Assembly: GCA_900546415.1 (NCBI GenBank)
Contig: URCY01000059.1
Location: forward strand, 1-10,836
Direction of reading: 5' to 3'
Length of the DNA stretch: 10,836 nucleotides
Source: an uncultured Eubacteriales bacterium
GTDB lineage: Bacteria; Bacillota; Clostridia; Oscillospirales; Oscillospiraceae
The notes beneath the pieces are model-generated. The model saw nothing but the letters and a program-made list of their open reading frames with translations, was not told where the DNA came from and did no database searches. How positions within the stretch are numbered: position 1 is the first letter of the stretch; the number at the start of each line of letters is the position of its first letter. Of the stretch, positions 1 to 6,567 are shown one piece after another. The translations under genes and the position numbers were made by a program.

Positions 1-1219
1 GCGTCACATCGACACCGGCGACATAGTAGCTGCTCATCTCGCCGGCAAGCGCCTTTCCGTTGCCCGCGTTGTAGAGCACGACCTCGTCGCCGTCCTTCAG
101 CGAAGCGGCCTTGACGTACTTGTTGCCGGTCGGCTTCGGATCCTCGCCCAGCTTCGCGCCGCAGCGATCGCAGAGCTCGTCCTTATTTTCGTCGATATGA
201 CCCAGAGCCGGAAGCTCCTCGGTCTTGGTGTTGCCGCACTTCGAGCAGGTGTAGGTCTTAACGCCCGCTGCGGTGCAGGTCGGTTCGGTCGTGACCTTGC
301 CCGCGTCCCAGACGTGGTCGCAGGCGGACGAATTGCCGGAAGACGGCGTGGGATAATTTGCCGGGACTTCCTCGCCCAGCAGACGGAAGGCCAGCTCCGG
401 ATAGTCGACGAACACGTTGCGCACGCCGGTGATCGACTGCACGGCATCGTTGCGCCCCATCTCCCAGGTGTCGACCGGGTCTTCCTTGAGCCACTTGAGC
501 AGCAGCGCACGGTTTTCCAGCACGCCGCCGCTGCCGTAGAACTTGTTGGTGTTGCCCCAGCGGATGAGATGCTGCAGCATCAGGCGCGCCACGTCGCCGT
601 GGAGCTGCTTGTTGAACTCGTTCGGATCGTAAAAGCCCCTGCTCTCGCCGTAGGCATCGTTGCCGCGGTTGGAATTCTCGGAGACCGCCGTCGGACGCAG
701 CATCATGATGTCGTGCTCGTCCGCGCCGTTCAGACCCTTGCTGTCCGGCCAGGTGTGCTCGCGGTTCCAATTCTCGCCCTCGCCCCAGCCCGGGCCGATG
801 GCCTTGCCGGAATAGAACGAGGAGATCTTGTCGGCATTCTGCTGGCAATCCGTATAACGATACAGCTCTTTTGTTTCGTTATAGCTCGTCGTGTGGGTCT
901 GCTTGGCGGCCAGCATGGTGTGCAGCGCCTTGCCGAGGTCACTGTCATAGATGGCCTCGGCGCCGGTCGCCTGCGAGCCGCTCTTTTTCGACAGCACGTC
1001 GAAGGAATAGCTGCCGGTGTAATAAGACGCGGCATAGGTGGTCAGGAAGGTCGCGGTGGTGTCGCGCTTGCCCCAGTTGTAGACGTAGTTTCCGCTTTTG
1101 CGATAGACAACCTCCGCTGCACTGGTCGGCTCTGCGGCCGCAGCGCTGACGGTCAGGCCGGAGAACACGCTGCAAAGCATTGCAAGCAGCAGCAGAACCG
1201 ACATAACCCGTTTGGACAT
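1..1219 (-). CDS. Secreted Endonuclease I-family nuclease with Cys/His-rich tail (5' part; 3' end outside window)
   Basis: Reading the minus strand from ATG 1219-1217 gives 406 uninterrupted codons to the window edge. Residues 1-29 form a signal peptide (basic start, leucine-rich core, AAAA before EPTS), so the protein is exported. The nuclease signatures follow: NREHTWP at 152-158, DEHDIMMLRP at 167-176, NSNRGN at 182-187, GDVARLMLQH at 208-217 and VRNVFVDYPELA at 266-277. These match the Endonuclease I (beta-beta-alpha metal) family of extracellular DNases/RNases; by analogy with Vvn, H155 is the likely general base and N182 a metal ligand (inference). After a Pro/Ser linker comes a repeat with Cys or His at 300, 302, 315, 325, 328, 341, 350 and 353, resembling zinc-ribbon-like repeats of clostridial surface proteins, then the start of another domain (about 365 on). 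The start has AGAGGAG at 1233-1227. Likely role: extracellular nucleic acid degradation. No reading frame listed on the opposite strand has any family signature. Confidence 0.85.
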   Translation of the reverse strand, partial: MSKRVMSVLLLLAMLCSVFSGLTVSAAAAEPTSAAEVVYRKSGNYVYNWGKRDTTATFLTTYAASYYTGSYSFDVLSKKSGSQATGAEAIYDSDLGKALHTMLAAKQTHTTSYNETKELYRYTDCQQNADKISSFYSGKAIGPGWGEGENWNREHTWPDSKGLNGADEHDIMMLRPTAVSENSNRGNDAYGESRGFYDPNEFNKQLHGDVARLMLQHLIRWGNTNKFYGSGGVLENRALLLKWLKEDPVDTWEMGRNDAVQSITGVRNVFVDYPELAFRLLGEEVPANYPTPSSGNSSACDHVWDAGKVTTEPTCTAAGVKTYTCSKCGNTKTEELPALGHIDENKDELCDRCGAKLGEDPKPTGNKYVKAASLKDGDEVVLYNAGNGKALAGEMSSYYVAGVDVT

Positions 1220-1283
1220 GGTATCAGCTCCTCTTTCATCATTCGTTTGCGCCCGATCTGCCCCGACCGGGTGCTTTGGGTTC

Positions 1284-1312
1284 ATTTTATCACAAAATCC
1301 GACAAAAAACAA
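1284..1312 (-). promoter_or_regulatory. Candidate promoter for the secreted nuclease
   Basis: On the minus strand a -10 TAAAAT (1289-1284) lies 17 nt from a weak -35 TTGTTT (1312-1307). TGTGA just upstream of the -10 resembles an extended -10. This would place the start near 1277 and give a leader of about 57 nt before the ATG at 1219. The -35 match is poor, so the call rests on the -10, spacing and position. Confidence 0.4.
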
Positions 1313-1374
1313 CCGGAAACGGCAGGGCGCAAAAAAAATCCGTCGGCCGCCGTTGAATCCCACGCGCAAACGGC

Positions 1375-1403
1375 TTGCGCTGTCCGACAAAAGATGCTAT
1401 AAT
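1375..1403 (+). promoter_or_regulatory. Promoter of the MBOAT-DHHW operon
   Basis: Perfect -10 TATAAT at 1398-1403 with an extended TGC just before it (1395-1397), 17 nt after a weak -35 TTGCGC at 1375-1380. Transcription would start near 1410, about 46 nt before the GTG start at 1456. The longest reading frame of the MBOAT gene opens with the TTG of this -35 box, so that upstream start cannot be used. Confidence 0.65.
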
Positions 1404-1440
1404 ATCTGCGATTATGCACACCTCCTCCCGTCGGAGAAAG

Positions 1441-1458
1441 AAAGGAGAACACTCCGTG
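1441..1458 (+). promoter_or_regulatory. Ribosome binding site that fixes the MBOAT start at GTG 1456
   Basis: AAAGGAG at 1441-1447 ends 8 nt before GTG at 1456. The protein then begins MVFSSLLFVFLFFS, which is how AlgI-type MBOAT proteins usually begin. An in-frame ATG at 1414 has no ribosome binding site and would add a charged, non-family extension. CTCCT at 1422-1426 in the leader could pair with AGGAG 1443-1447. Confidence 0.8.
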
Positions 1459-2889
1459 GTATTTTCCAGCCTCCTGTTCGTGTTTCTGTTCTTCTCTGCG
1501 AACTATGTCACGCAGGCACTCATGCCGGACATTCGCCGCAAGAACATCGTCATGCTCGTCTTCTCCCTCGTGTTCTATGCGTGGGCAGGGCCGCGCTACC
1601 TGCTCCTGCTGCTCGGCATGGTCGGCATCTGCTGGTTCACCGCGCTGCGCATCGGCGCGGCCTACGGCAAATCGCAGAAAAAGCTCTGGATGATCGTCGG
1701 CGTTGCGCTGGTTCTGATCATCCTCGGTGTCTTCAAATACACCGGCTTCCTGCTCGGCAACCTCAAGGCGCTGACCGGCTGGCCGAAGGTCATCCCGTCC
1801 ATCACGCTGCCGATCGGCATCTCGTTCTATTCCTTCCAGCTGCTGTCGTATGTGGTCGACGTTTACCGCGGCGAGGTCGAGCCGCAGAGAAAATACTGGC
1901 TGCTGCTGCTCTATGCCAGCCTGTTCCACCAGTGCATCGCCGGGCCGATCGTGCGCTATCAGGACGTCAACGAGGACATTCTGCACCGCCGCGTCCGCAA
2001 CGCCGACCTGAGCGCCGGCATCACGCGTTTTGCCGTCGGCCTCGCGAAGAAGGCCATTCTGGCCAACGGCTGCGCCGCCATTGCCGACCAGCTCCTGCTG
2101 ACGGACAAGGCCGCGCTCGCCGCCGTGCCCGCTGCCGGTGTGTGGCTGGGCTGCCTTGCCTATATGCTTCAGATCTACCTCGATTTTTCGGCCTATTCCG
2201 ACATGGCCATCGGCATGGGTCTGATGTGCGGCTTTCATTATAAGGAAAATTTCAACTATCCCTACGTCGCCGATTCCGTGACGGATTTCTGGCGTCGGTG
2301 GCATATCTCGCTGAGCACCTTCTTCCGCGACTATGTTTACATCCCCCTCGGCGGCAACCGCAAGGGCATGGGGCGGCAGGTCTTCAATATGTTTGTCGTC
2401 TGGGCGCTGACGGGCATGTGGCACGGCGCAAGCTGGAACTACGTCCTCTGGGGGCTTTACTGGTTCGTCTTCCTGCTGCTCGAGAAATACCCTCTGCGCC
2501 ATACCCTCGAGCGCACTCCGGCGGCGCTGCGCCGCGTGGGCGTCCTGCTGGTCGTGTTCTTCGGCTGGATTCTGTTCAAATTTGAATCCATGTCCCTGCT
2601 CGGCACGGCGCTCAAGGGTCTTTTCGGCGGGAACGGCAACGGCTTCACGAGCCTCGCCACGGGGCTGCTTTTCAAGAACAACCTCTGGTTCCTGCTGTTC
2701 TGCTGCATCGCCGTCACGCCGCTGGGCAAGCTTCTGCGCAATATGCTCGGGAATCTCGGCCAGCGCAGCGCGGTCTTCCGCTGGGTCGACGCGGTCTGGA
2801 ACGTCGCCTGTCCGGTGCTCCTGCTGGTGCTCTCGGCCATGGCGCTCGCGGGCGACAGCTATAATCCGTTCCTCTACTTCCAGTTCTGA
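1456..2889 (+). CDS. MBOAT-family membrane O-acyltransferase (AlgI/PatA-like)
   Basis: A 477-residue polytopic membrane protein starting at GTG. The first helix (VFSSLLFVFLFFS) and later hydrophobic segments fit the roughly ten-helix MBOAT fold. Family motifs are clear: FHQCIAGPI at about 156-165, DFWRRWHISLSTFFRDYVYI around H283, IPLGGNRKG, and ALTGMWHGASWNYVLWG with the invariant catalytic-type H323. Length is typical. AlgI/PatA-like proteins pass acyl groups, usually acetyl, across the membrane to sugars of exopolysaccharide, peptidoglycan or teichoic acid. The next gene, 17 nt downstream, encodes a DHHW/AlgX-like partner, the usual pairing for surface glycan O-acetylation. The acceptor polymer cannot be told from sequence, because no polysaccharide synthesis gene lies nearby. 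A DltB role is less likely without dltA/dltC. Confidence 0.92.
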   Translation: MVFSSLLFVFLFFSANYVTQALMPDIRRKNIVMLVFSLVFYAWAGPRYLLLLLGMVGICWFTALRIGAAYGKSQKKLWMIVGVALVLIILGVFKYTGFLLGNLKALTGWPKVIPSITLPIGISFYSFQLLSYVVDVYRGEVEPQRKYWLLLLYASLFHQCIAGPIVRYQDVNEDILHRRVRNADLSAGITRFAVGLAKKAILANGCAAIADQLLLTDKAALAAVPAAGVWLGCLAYMLQIYLDFSAYSDMAIGMGLMCGFHYKENFNYPYVADSVTDFWRRWHISLSTFFRDYVYIPLGGNRKGMGRQVFNMFVVWALTGMWHGASWNYVLWGLYWFVFLLLEKYPLRHTLERTPAALRRVGVLLVVFFGWILFKFESMSLLGTALKGLFGGNGNGFTSLATGLLFKNNLWFLLFCCIAVTPLGKLLRNMLGNLGQRSAVFRWVDAVWNVACPVLLLVLSAMALAGDSYNPFLYFQF

Positions 2890-2906
2890 TCGGGAGGTGC
2901 TCACCT

Positions 2907-4322
2907 ATGCAAGAACAAGATCAAGCAAAACGGCGGCAGCAGCAGAAGCGTCGCCGCTGGAATAACCGCGTCACAGGCATCAAGGTCACCGTTTTCTTCG
3001 GCGTTCTGCTGCTGCTTTCGCTCATCGGGCTGCTCTGGTTCGCCCGGCCGAGCGCCTCCACGCTGGAAAAGCGCGAGCTGACGAAGTTCCCGAAGCTGAC
3101 CTGGAGCTCCTTCTGGGACGGCAGCTTCTTCTCCGGCCTGGACAAATGGTACGCCGATACCTATCCCCTGCGCGAGTCGATGATCGGCGCGGAGCAGCGC
3201 CTCAAGAATGCCTACGGCATCCGCGGCACGCAGCTCTCCGGCAATCAGAATCAGGTCGCCGAGACGATCCCGACCGGCACGCAGGATCTCGAGGAGCTGG
3301 TCAAGCAGACCGAGGCGACCGACCAGCCCACAGAGTCCACGCAGGAAACGCTCCCCGACGGCACGATCAAGGCGCCGCTGGAGCAGGTCGGCAGCATCTA
3401 CATTGCCGATCATCAGGGCTTCGGCCTGTATTACTTCGGTCAGAAGAACGCCGCGCGCTATTGCCTCGCGATCAATTCGCTGGCCGACTCGCTCAAGGGC
3501 ACGGCCAACGTCTATTCCCTGATCGCGCCGATCTCGGCCGGCGTCATGCTGGACAAATCCGTCATCGAGCAGACCGGCAGCAGCGACGAGGAGGAGGCCA
3601 TCAACTGGATGTACGCCAACATGGACGAAAACGTGAAGACCGTCTCCGTTTTCGAGACCCTGCGGGCGCATAACGCCGAATACATCTATTTCCACACCGA
3701 CCATCACTGGACGGCGCTCGGCGCTTACTATGCCTACACCGACTTCTGCAAGGCCAAGGGCATCGAGCCGCACGCGCTCTCGAGCTTCAAGACCTACACC
3801 TTCCCGGACTACCTCGGCACGTTCTATTCCGGCAGCAACCAGTCTGAGGAGCTTGGCTCGAACCCCGACACGATCACGGCCTATATCCCGAACGGCACGA
3901 ACCTGATGAAGACCTATATGTCCAATCACGACGGCACCTATACCGAGTATGATTGGAACATTGTCTTTGACGTCTCGGATTACGACAAATCCGCGCTGTA
4001 TTCCACCTTCACGGCCGGTGATCAGCCCTATAGCTACGCGCATAACCCCGAGATCCATGACGGCTCGTCCGTGGTGCTGGTCAAGGATTCCTACGGCAAC
4101 GCCTTCCTGCCCTTCCTCGTGGATCACTATGAGCATATCTATCTGGTCGATTTCCGCTACTACAAGAGCTATTGCGAGTGGGCGGGCATCGCCGATCCCT
4201 CGCTGGAGGCGCTTGTGCGCGACAAGGGCATTCAGGACGTCATCGTGCTGAACAACATCTATAACACCGCCGCCGACGAGCTGCTCCCCTACCTTGAGGA
4301 GCTTTGCAAATCCAACGGCTGA
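2907..4322 (+). CDS. DHHW-family (AlgX/DltD-like) membrane-anchored protein, partner of the MBOAT
   Basis: A 471-residue protein with a basic cytoplasmic N terminus (QAKRRQQQKRRRWNN), one membrane helix at about 23-46 (VTVFFGVLLLLSLIGLLWFA) and an extracellular remainder. Residues 263-268 read HTDHHW, the name-giving DHHW motif, with D265 and H266/H267 as probable catalytic residues. VKDSYGN at 392-398 supplies the matching serine, S395. Together they resemble the Ser/His/Asp site of AlgX and other SGNH-like O-acetyltransferases (family knowledge). A Thr/Glu/Gln-rich stretch at about 130-160 looks like a flexible linker. GGGAGG at 2892-2897 precedes ATG 2907. It likely takes the acyl group exported by the MBOAT and places it on a surface glycan. 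The exact substrate is unknown. Confidence 0.88.
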   Translation: MQEQDQAKRRQQQKRRRWNNRVTGIKVTVFFGVLLLLSLIGLLWFARPSASTLEKRELTKFPKLTWSSFWDGSFFSGLDKWYADTYPLRESMIGAEQRLKNAYGIRGTQLSGNQNQVAETIPTGTQDLEELVKQTEATDQPTESTQETLPDGTIKAPLEQVGSIYIADHQGFGLYYFGQKNAARYCLAINSLADSLKGTANVYSLIAPISAGVMLDKSVIEQTGSSDEEEAINWMYANMDENVKTVSVFETLRAHNAEYIYFHTDHHWTALGAYYAYTDFCKAKGIEPHALSSFKTYTFPDYLGTFYSGSNQSEELGSNPDTITAYIPNGTNLMKTYMSNHDGTYTEYDWNIVFDVSDYDKSALYSTFTAGDQPYSYAHNPEIHDGSSVVLVKDSYGNAFLPFLVDHYEHIYLVDFRYYKSYCEWAGIADPSLEALVRDKGIQDVIVLNNIYNTAADELLPYLEELCKSNG

Positions 4323-4327
4323 TCAAA

Positions 4328-4379
4328 CACGCCCCCGGTAAGCTTTTCGCCTGCCGGGGGCGTGCTGTTGTATTTTTAT
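4328..4379 (+). terminator. Terminator of the MBOAT-DHHW operon
   Basis: A perfect 11-bp stem, CACGCCCCCGG (4328-4338) with CCGGGGGCGTG (4354-4364), has a 15-nt loop and is followed by a T-rich run (4366-4377). It begins 6 nt after the DHHW stop. It also lies 27 nt beyond the stop of the convergent MATE gene and could act for both, but the minus-strand T run is only TTT, so the plus direction is better supported. Confidence 0.75.
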
Positions 4380-4390
4380 GATGATTCCGT

Positions 4391-5719
4391 TCAGTATCCG
4401 TATCTTTTGCGCTTGACGAGCAGGAAGACGGCCGTTGCGGCGACGGAGAGCGCCTCGGCGACGATGATCGACAGCCAGACGCCGTCGATCCCCCAGAGCA
4501 GCGGCAGCAGCAGGACGGCCGCGACCTGAAACACCATCGTCCGCAGCAAGGAGACCAGCGCCGAGGTCAGGCCGTCGTTGAGCGCCGTGAAAAAGGACGA
4601 GCCGAAGATCGAAAAGCCGCAGAACAGAAAGGAGAACGAAAACAGCGCGAAGGCGTGCTCCGTGATCGCGAGCAGTCCGGCGTCATAGCCGACGAAGATC
4701 CGCGAGAGCGGCTCACCGAGCGCCTGTCCGGCGGCGAACATCAGCACTGCCGTCGCGGCGATCAGCAGCAGGCTCTTGCGCAGCAGGCCGTGCAGCTCCC
4801 TGTGGTTTTTTGCGCCGAAATGGAAGCCGACCACGGGCGCGACGCCGACGGAATAGCCGATGAAGATCGCCAGAAAGATCATGTTGACGTACATCAAAAC
4901 GCCATAGGCCGCGATGCCGTTCTCTCCGGCATACGCCATGAGCTGGAGGTTATAGAGCATACTTACGAGCGACATGGAGACGTTGCTCATAAACTCCGAC
5001 GAGCCGTTCGTGAGCGTTTTGCGCAGCGCCCGGCCGTCAAAATGCAGCCGTCCGAGGCGCAGTCGGCTCGAATTCTTCCGGCCGAAATAGATCAGCGGGA
5101 GCACACCGCCGACCAGCTGGCTGAACGCCGTCGCAGCCGCCGCGCCGACCAGCCCCCACGAAAATACCGCCACGAAAACCGCGTCGAGCACCATATTCGT
5201 CACGCCCGCCGCGACCGTAACGAAAAGCCCGAGCTTGGGCTTTTCGGCCGTCGCGAAGAGGCACTGGAATTCATATTGCAGCACATAAAATGGCAGCGCC
5301 GCGAAGATGATCCGGCCATAGACCACGCAGTCGTCCAGCATCCGCCCCTCCGCGCCCATCAGGCGCGCCAGCGGGCGCAGAAAAAGAATGCCAAAGGCCG
5401 CAATCACCACGGCCATTCCGGCCGAGACCCAGACGTTCATCGAAAAGATCCGATTGGCCTCCCCGTTCTCGCCCTCGCCCATTTTCATGGCGACGAGCGC
5501 CGCGCCGCCCGTTCCGAACATGAAGCCGATGCAGCCGAGGATCATCAGCAGCGGCATAATGAGGTTGACGGCGGCAAACGGCGTTTTCCCGACGTAGTTC
5601 GACACGAAGAAGCCGTCCACGACGCCGTAGATCGATGTGAAGATCATCATCACGATCGACGGCAGCGTGAAGCGCAGCAGTCTGGAATAGGAAAAATGAT
5701 CCGAAAGCTGAATTTTCAT
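4391..5719 (-). CDS. MATE-family multidrug/cation antiporter (MepA-like)
   Basis: A 442-residue membrane protein with the repeating hydrophobic segments of the 12-helix MATE fold. The first helix carries LPSIVMMIFTSIYGVVDGFF, including D35, the position of the conserved helix-1 aspartate in NorM and related MATE pumps. GTGGAALVAMKMGEG at about 70-84 is typical of the MATE loop after helix 2. Length and the basic C terminus (LLVKRKRYGY) are normal. MATE proteins export organic cations, drugs or metabolites using a Na+ or H+ gradient. The ATG overlaps the stop of the upstream marR-type gene (ATGA, 5719-5716), so the two are co-translated, matching the mepR-mepA layout of Staphylococcus aureus. 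The natural substrate is not deducible. Confidence 0.92.
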   Translation of the reverse strand: MKIQLSDHFSYSRLLRFTLPSIVMMIFTSIYGVVDGFFVSNYVGKTPFAAVNLIMPLLMILGCIGFMFGTGGAALVAMKMGEGENGEANRIFSMNVWVSAGMAVVIAAFGILFLRPLARLMGAEGRMLDDCVVYGRIIFAALPFYVLQYEFQCLFATAEKPKLGLFVTVAAGVTNMVLDAVFVAVFSWGLVGAAAATAFSQLVGGVLPLIYFGRKNSSRLRLGRLHFDGRALRKTLTNGSSEFMSNVSMSLVSMLYNLQLMAYAGENGIAAYGVLMYVNMIFLAIFIGYSVGVAPVVGFHFGAKNHRELHGLLRKSLLLIAATAVLMFAAGQALGEPLSRIFVGYDAGLLAITEHAFALFSFSFLFCGFSIFGSSFFTALNDGLTSALVSLLRTMVFQVAAVLLLPLLWGIDGVWLSIIVAEALSVAATAVFLLVKRKRYGY

Positions 5720-6153
5720 CTGTCTTGCCCCTTTTGCTGCAAATCGCGGAGAAAGCGCTCCGTCAGCGCAAGATAAGTCTCGACCTCACGCTCGTCCCAC
5801 GAGGCCAGCACCTCATTTTCCATCTGCATAAGGCAACCGGCTGTGCGCGCGGCAAGCGCCTTCCCCTCCTGCGTCAGGCGAACCTCCTTATTCTTCCCGT
5901 CGCGCAGGGAAAGCGTCAAAAAGCCCTCGCGCTCCAGGCCGTGCAGCGTGGAATGCACGGTCTGTCGGCTCATGCCGCTGCATGCGCAAAGCCATGTCAG
6001 CGCGCAGGGCGAATCCGCTTCAAGGAGTATATAGAGCACGCGCATGGCGCTGTCCGCAAGGCCGAGCTGCCGCGCGAGCCGATGATACAGCGCTTCCGTT
6101 TGGCTGAGCAGTCCGTTCAAGCGCGCCAGCGCCTGTGTGGCATATTTCTCCAT
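5716..6153 (-). CDS. MarR-family transcriptional regulator, probable repressor of its own MATE operon
   Basis: 145 residues when started at ATG 6153-6151, which has AAGGAG (6167-6162) 8 nt upstream. A longer reading frame back to 6198 has no ribosome binding site, and its start codon falls before the likely transcription start. The winged helix-turn-helix is visible: helix region LTWLCACSGMSRQTVHSTLH at about 52-71, then LEREGFLTL, a wing RDGKNKEVRLT at 84-94, and EGKAL. C50, C56 and C58 flank the DNA-binding helices; some MarR proteins sense oxidants through cysteines, but nothing here shows that. The promoter and palindrome just upstream fit autoregulation, with relief when a ligand exported by the MATE protein binds (inference from MarR/MepR biology). 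Confidence 0.9.
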   Translation of the reverse strand: MEKYATQALARLNGLLSQTEALYHRLARQLGLADSAMRVLYILLEADSPCALTWLCACSGMSRQTVHSTLHGLEREGFLTLSLRDGKNKEVRLTQEGKALAARTAGCLMQMENEVLASWDEREVETYLALTERFLRDLQQKGQDR

Positions 6154-6169
6154 GTTCTCCGCTCCTTTT

Positions 6170-6187
6170 TTGTCCGAAATCAGACAA
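6170..6187. promoter_or_regulatory. Palindrome over the marR start site, probable MarR operator
   Basis: TTGTCCGAAATCAGACAA is an inverted repeat of 8-bp arms (one mismatch) around AA. It lies directly downstream of the minus-strand -10 box and covers the expected transcription start. A palindrome of about 18 bp over the promoter is the usual MarR autoregulatory site. Binding by this particular protein is inference. Confidence 0.6.
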
Positions 6188-6188
6188 T

Positions 6189-6217
6189 ATGATAACACCC
6201 GTTCCGGTCAATGTCAA
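6189..6217 (-). promoter_or_regulatory. Promoter of the marR-MATE operon
   Basis: Perfect -35 TTGACA (6217-6212), 17-nt spacer and -10 TATCAT (6194-6189) with an extended TGT before it. The start would be near 6182, about 30 nt from the ATG. The A/T-rich stretch 6218-6245 immediately upstream could serve as an UP element. Confidence 0.8.
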
Positions 6218-6245
6218 GGATTATAAAATTTTTTCATTTTTTCGC

Positions 6246-6274
6246 TTGACAAAATCCCCCTCATCTGGTATGAT
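6246..6274 (+). promoter_or_regulatory. Promoter of the DUF3793-flavodoxin operon
   Basis: Perfect -35 TTGACA (6246-6251), 17-nt spacer and -10 TATGAT (6269-6274) with extended TGG. The start is expected near 6281. It stands back to back with the marR promoter, the two -35 boxes being separated by 28 A/T-rich bases that either could use as an UP element. Confidence 0.82.
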
Positions 6275-6314
6275 AATCACGGTTAGCAGATGCTAACCAG
6301 AAAATCCCCCTCAT
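6251..6314 (+). repeat. Exact 14-bp direct repeat AAAATCCCCCTCAT (6251-6264 and 6301-6314)
   Basis: The two copies are identical and their starts are 50 bp apart. The second abuts the second operator palindrome; the first overlaps the last base of the -35 box and the promoter spacer. The pattern suggests that a promoter-proximal segment plus operator was partly duplicated, giving two operators. Confidence 0.75.
6281..6298. promoter_or_regulatory. Operator palindrome 1, GGTTAGCAGATGCTAACC
   Basis: 8-bp inverted arms GGTTAGCA/TGCTAACC around GA, starting at the expected transcription start. GGTTAG/CTAACC arms are those of DtxR/IdeR-type iron-repressor boxes, although the classic box has a single central base rather than six. 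MepR-type MarR operators also contain GTTAG, so the neighbouring MarR protein is an alternative binder. Occupancy would block transcription of the plus-strand operon. Confidence 0.65.
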
Positions 6315-6332
6315 GGTTAGCAATTGCTAACC
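6315..6332. promoter_or_regulatory. Operator palindrome 2, GGTTAGCAATTGCTAACC (perfect)
   Basis: A perfect 18-bp palindrome with the same arms as site 1, 34 bp further downstream centre to centre (about three helical turns), which would place two bound dimers on nearly the same face of the DNA. Only the two central bases differ between the sites. Confidence 0.68.
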
Positions 6333-6567
6333 TGTATGAACCTCCTCCGGCGCGGAAAAACTAGCCGAAGGGAAAGCCTGAAGCTCTGCCGGAACGCTCC
6401 GCTTCAGGTCTTCCTTCAGAGTGCCGCGCGCAGGGAACAGGGATGCGGCCGGTCTTCCGAGCCGCCGCACCTTGCGCATACGCGCTCACAGGGACGCGCC
6501 CCTGTTGTTTGTTCCGCGCCGGGAAAATGAAAGGGATCCACCGCTTTTCAGAGAAAGGAGCACATCT
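6333..6567 (+). other. Hairpin-rich untranslated leader of the flavodoxin operon
   Basis: With the start near 6281 the mRNA has a leader of about 290 nt, long for a bacterium. I see no family-like coding frame here; an ATG at 6336 opens a frame without a ribosome binding site. Possible hairpins are CCTGAAGC/GCTTCAGG (6377-6384 with 6401-6408, perfect), an imperfect GC-rich stem at 6441-6471, and ACAGGG/CCCTGT (6488-6493 with 6500-6505). AACAGGG at 6437-6443 could compete for CCCTGTT at 6500-6506. No known riboswitch core is recognised, including the FMN one. Confidence 0.45.

Noticed and set aside
197..1402. 401-residue plus-strand frame opposite the nuclease
   Set aside because: It is the shadow of the minus-strand nuclease, which has a signal peptide and Endonuclease I motifs, and it runs on through the divergent promoter region.
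1282..2904. 540-residue minus-strand frame opposite the MBOAT gene
   Set aside because: Its translation is charged, low-complexity sequence without family signatures, typical of the antisense of a GC-rich membrane gene. The plus frame has clear MBOAT motifs and a ribosome binding site.
2901..4136. 411-residue minus-strand frame opposite the DHHW gene
   Set aside because: No recognisable motifs and no ribosome binding site. The plus frame carries the DHHW and Ser motifs with a good ribosome binding site.
6266..6290. Fur box at the flavodoxin promoter
   Set aside because: Only one half-site (TGATAATCA) fits and it coincides with the -10 box. The GGTTAGCA palindromes are much stronger.
6336..6530. 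Protein starting at ATG 6336 in the leader
   Set aside because: No ribosome binding site, Arg-rich low-quality translation, and the ATG closely follows the operator. Treated as untranslated leader.
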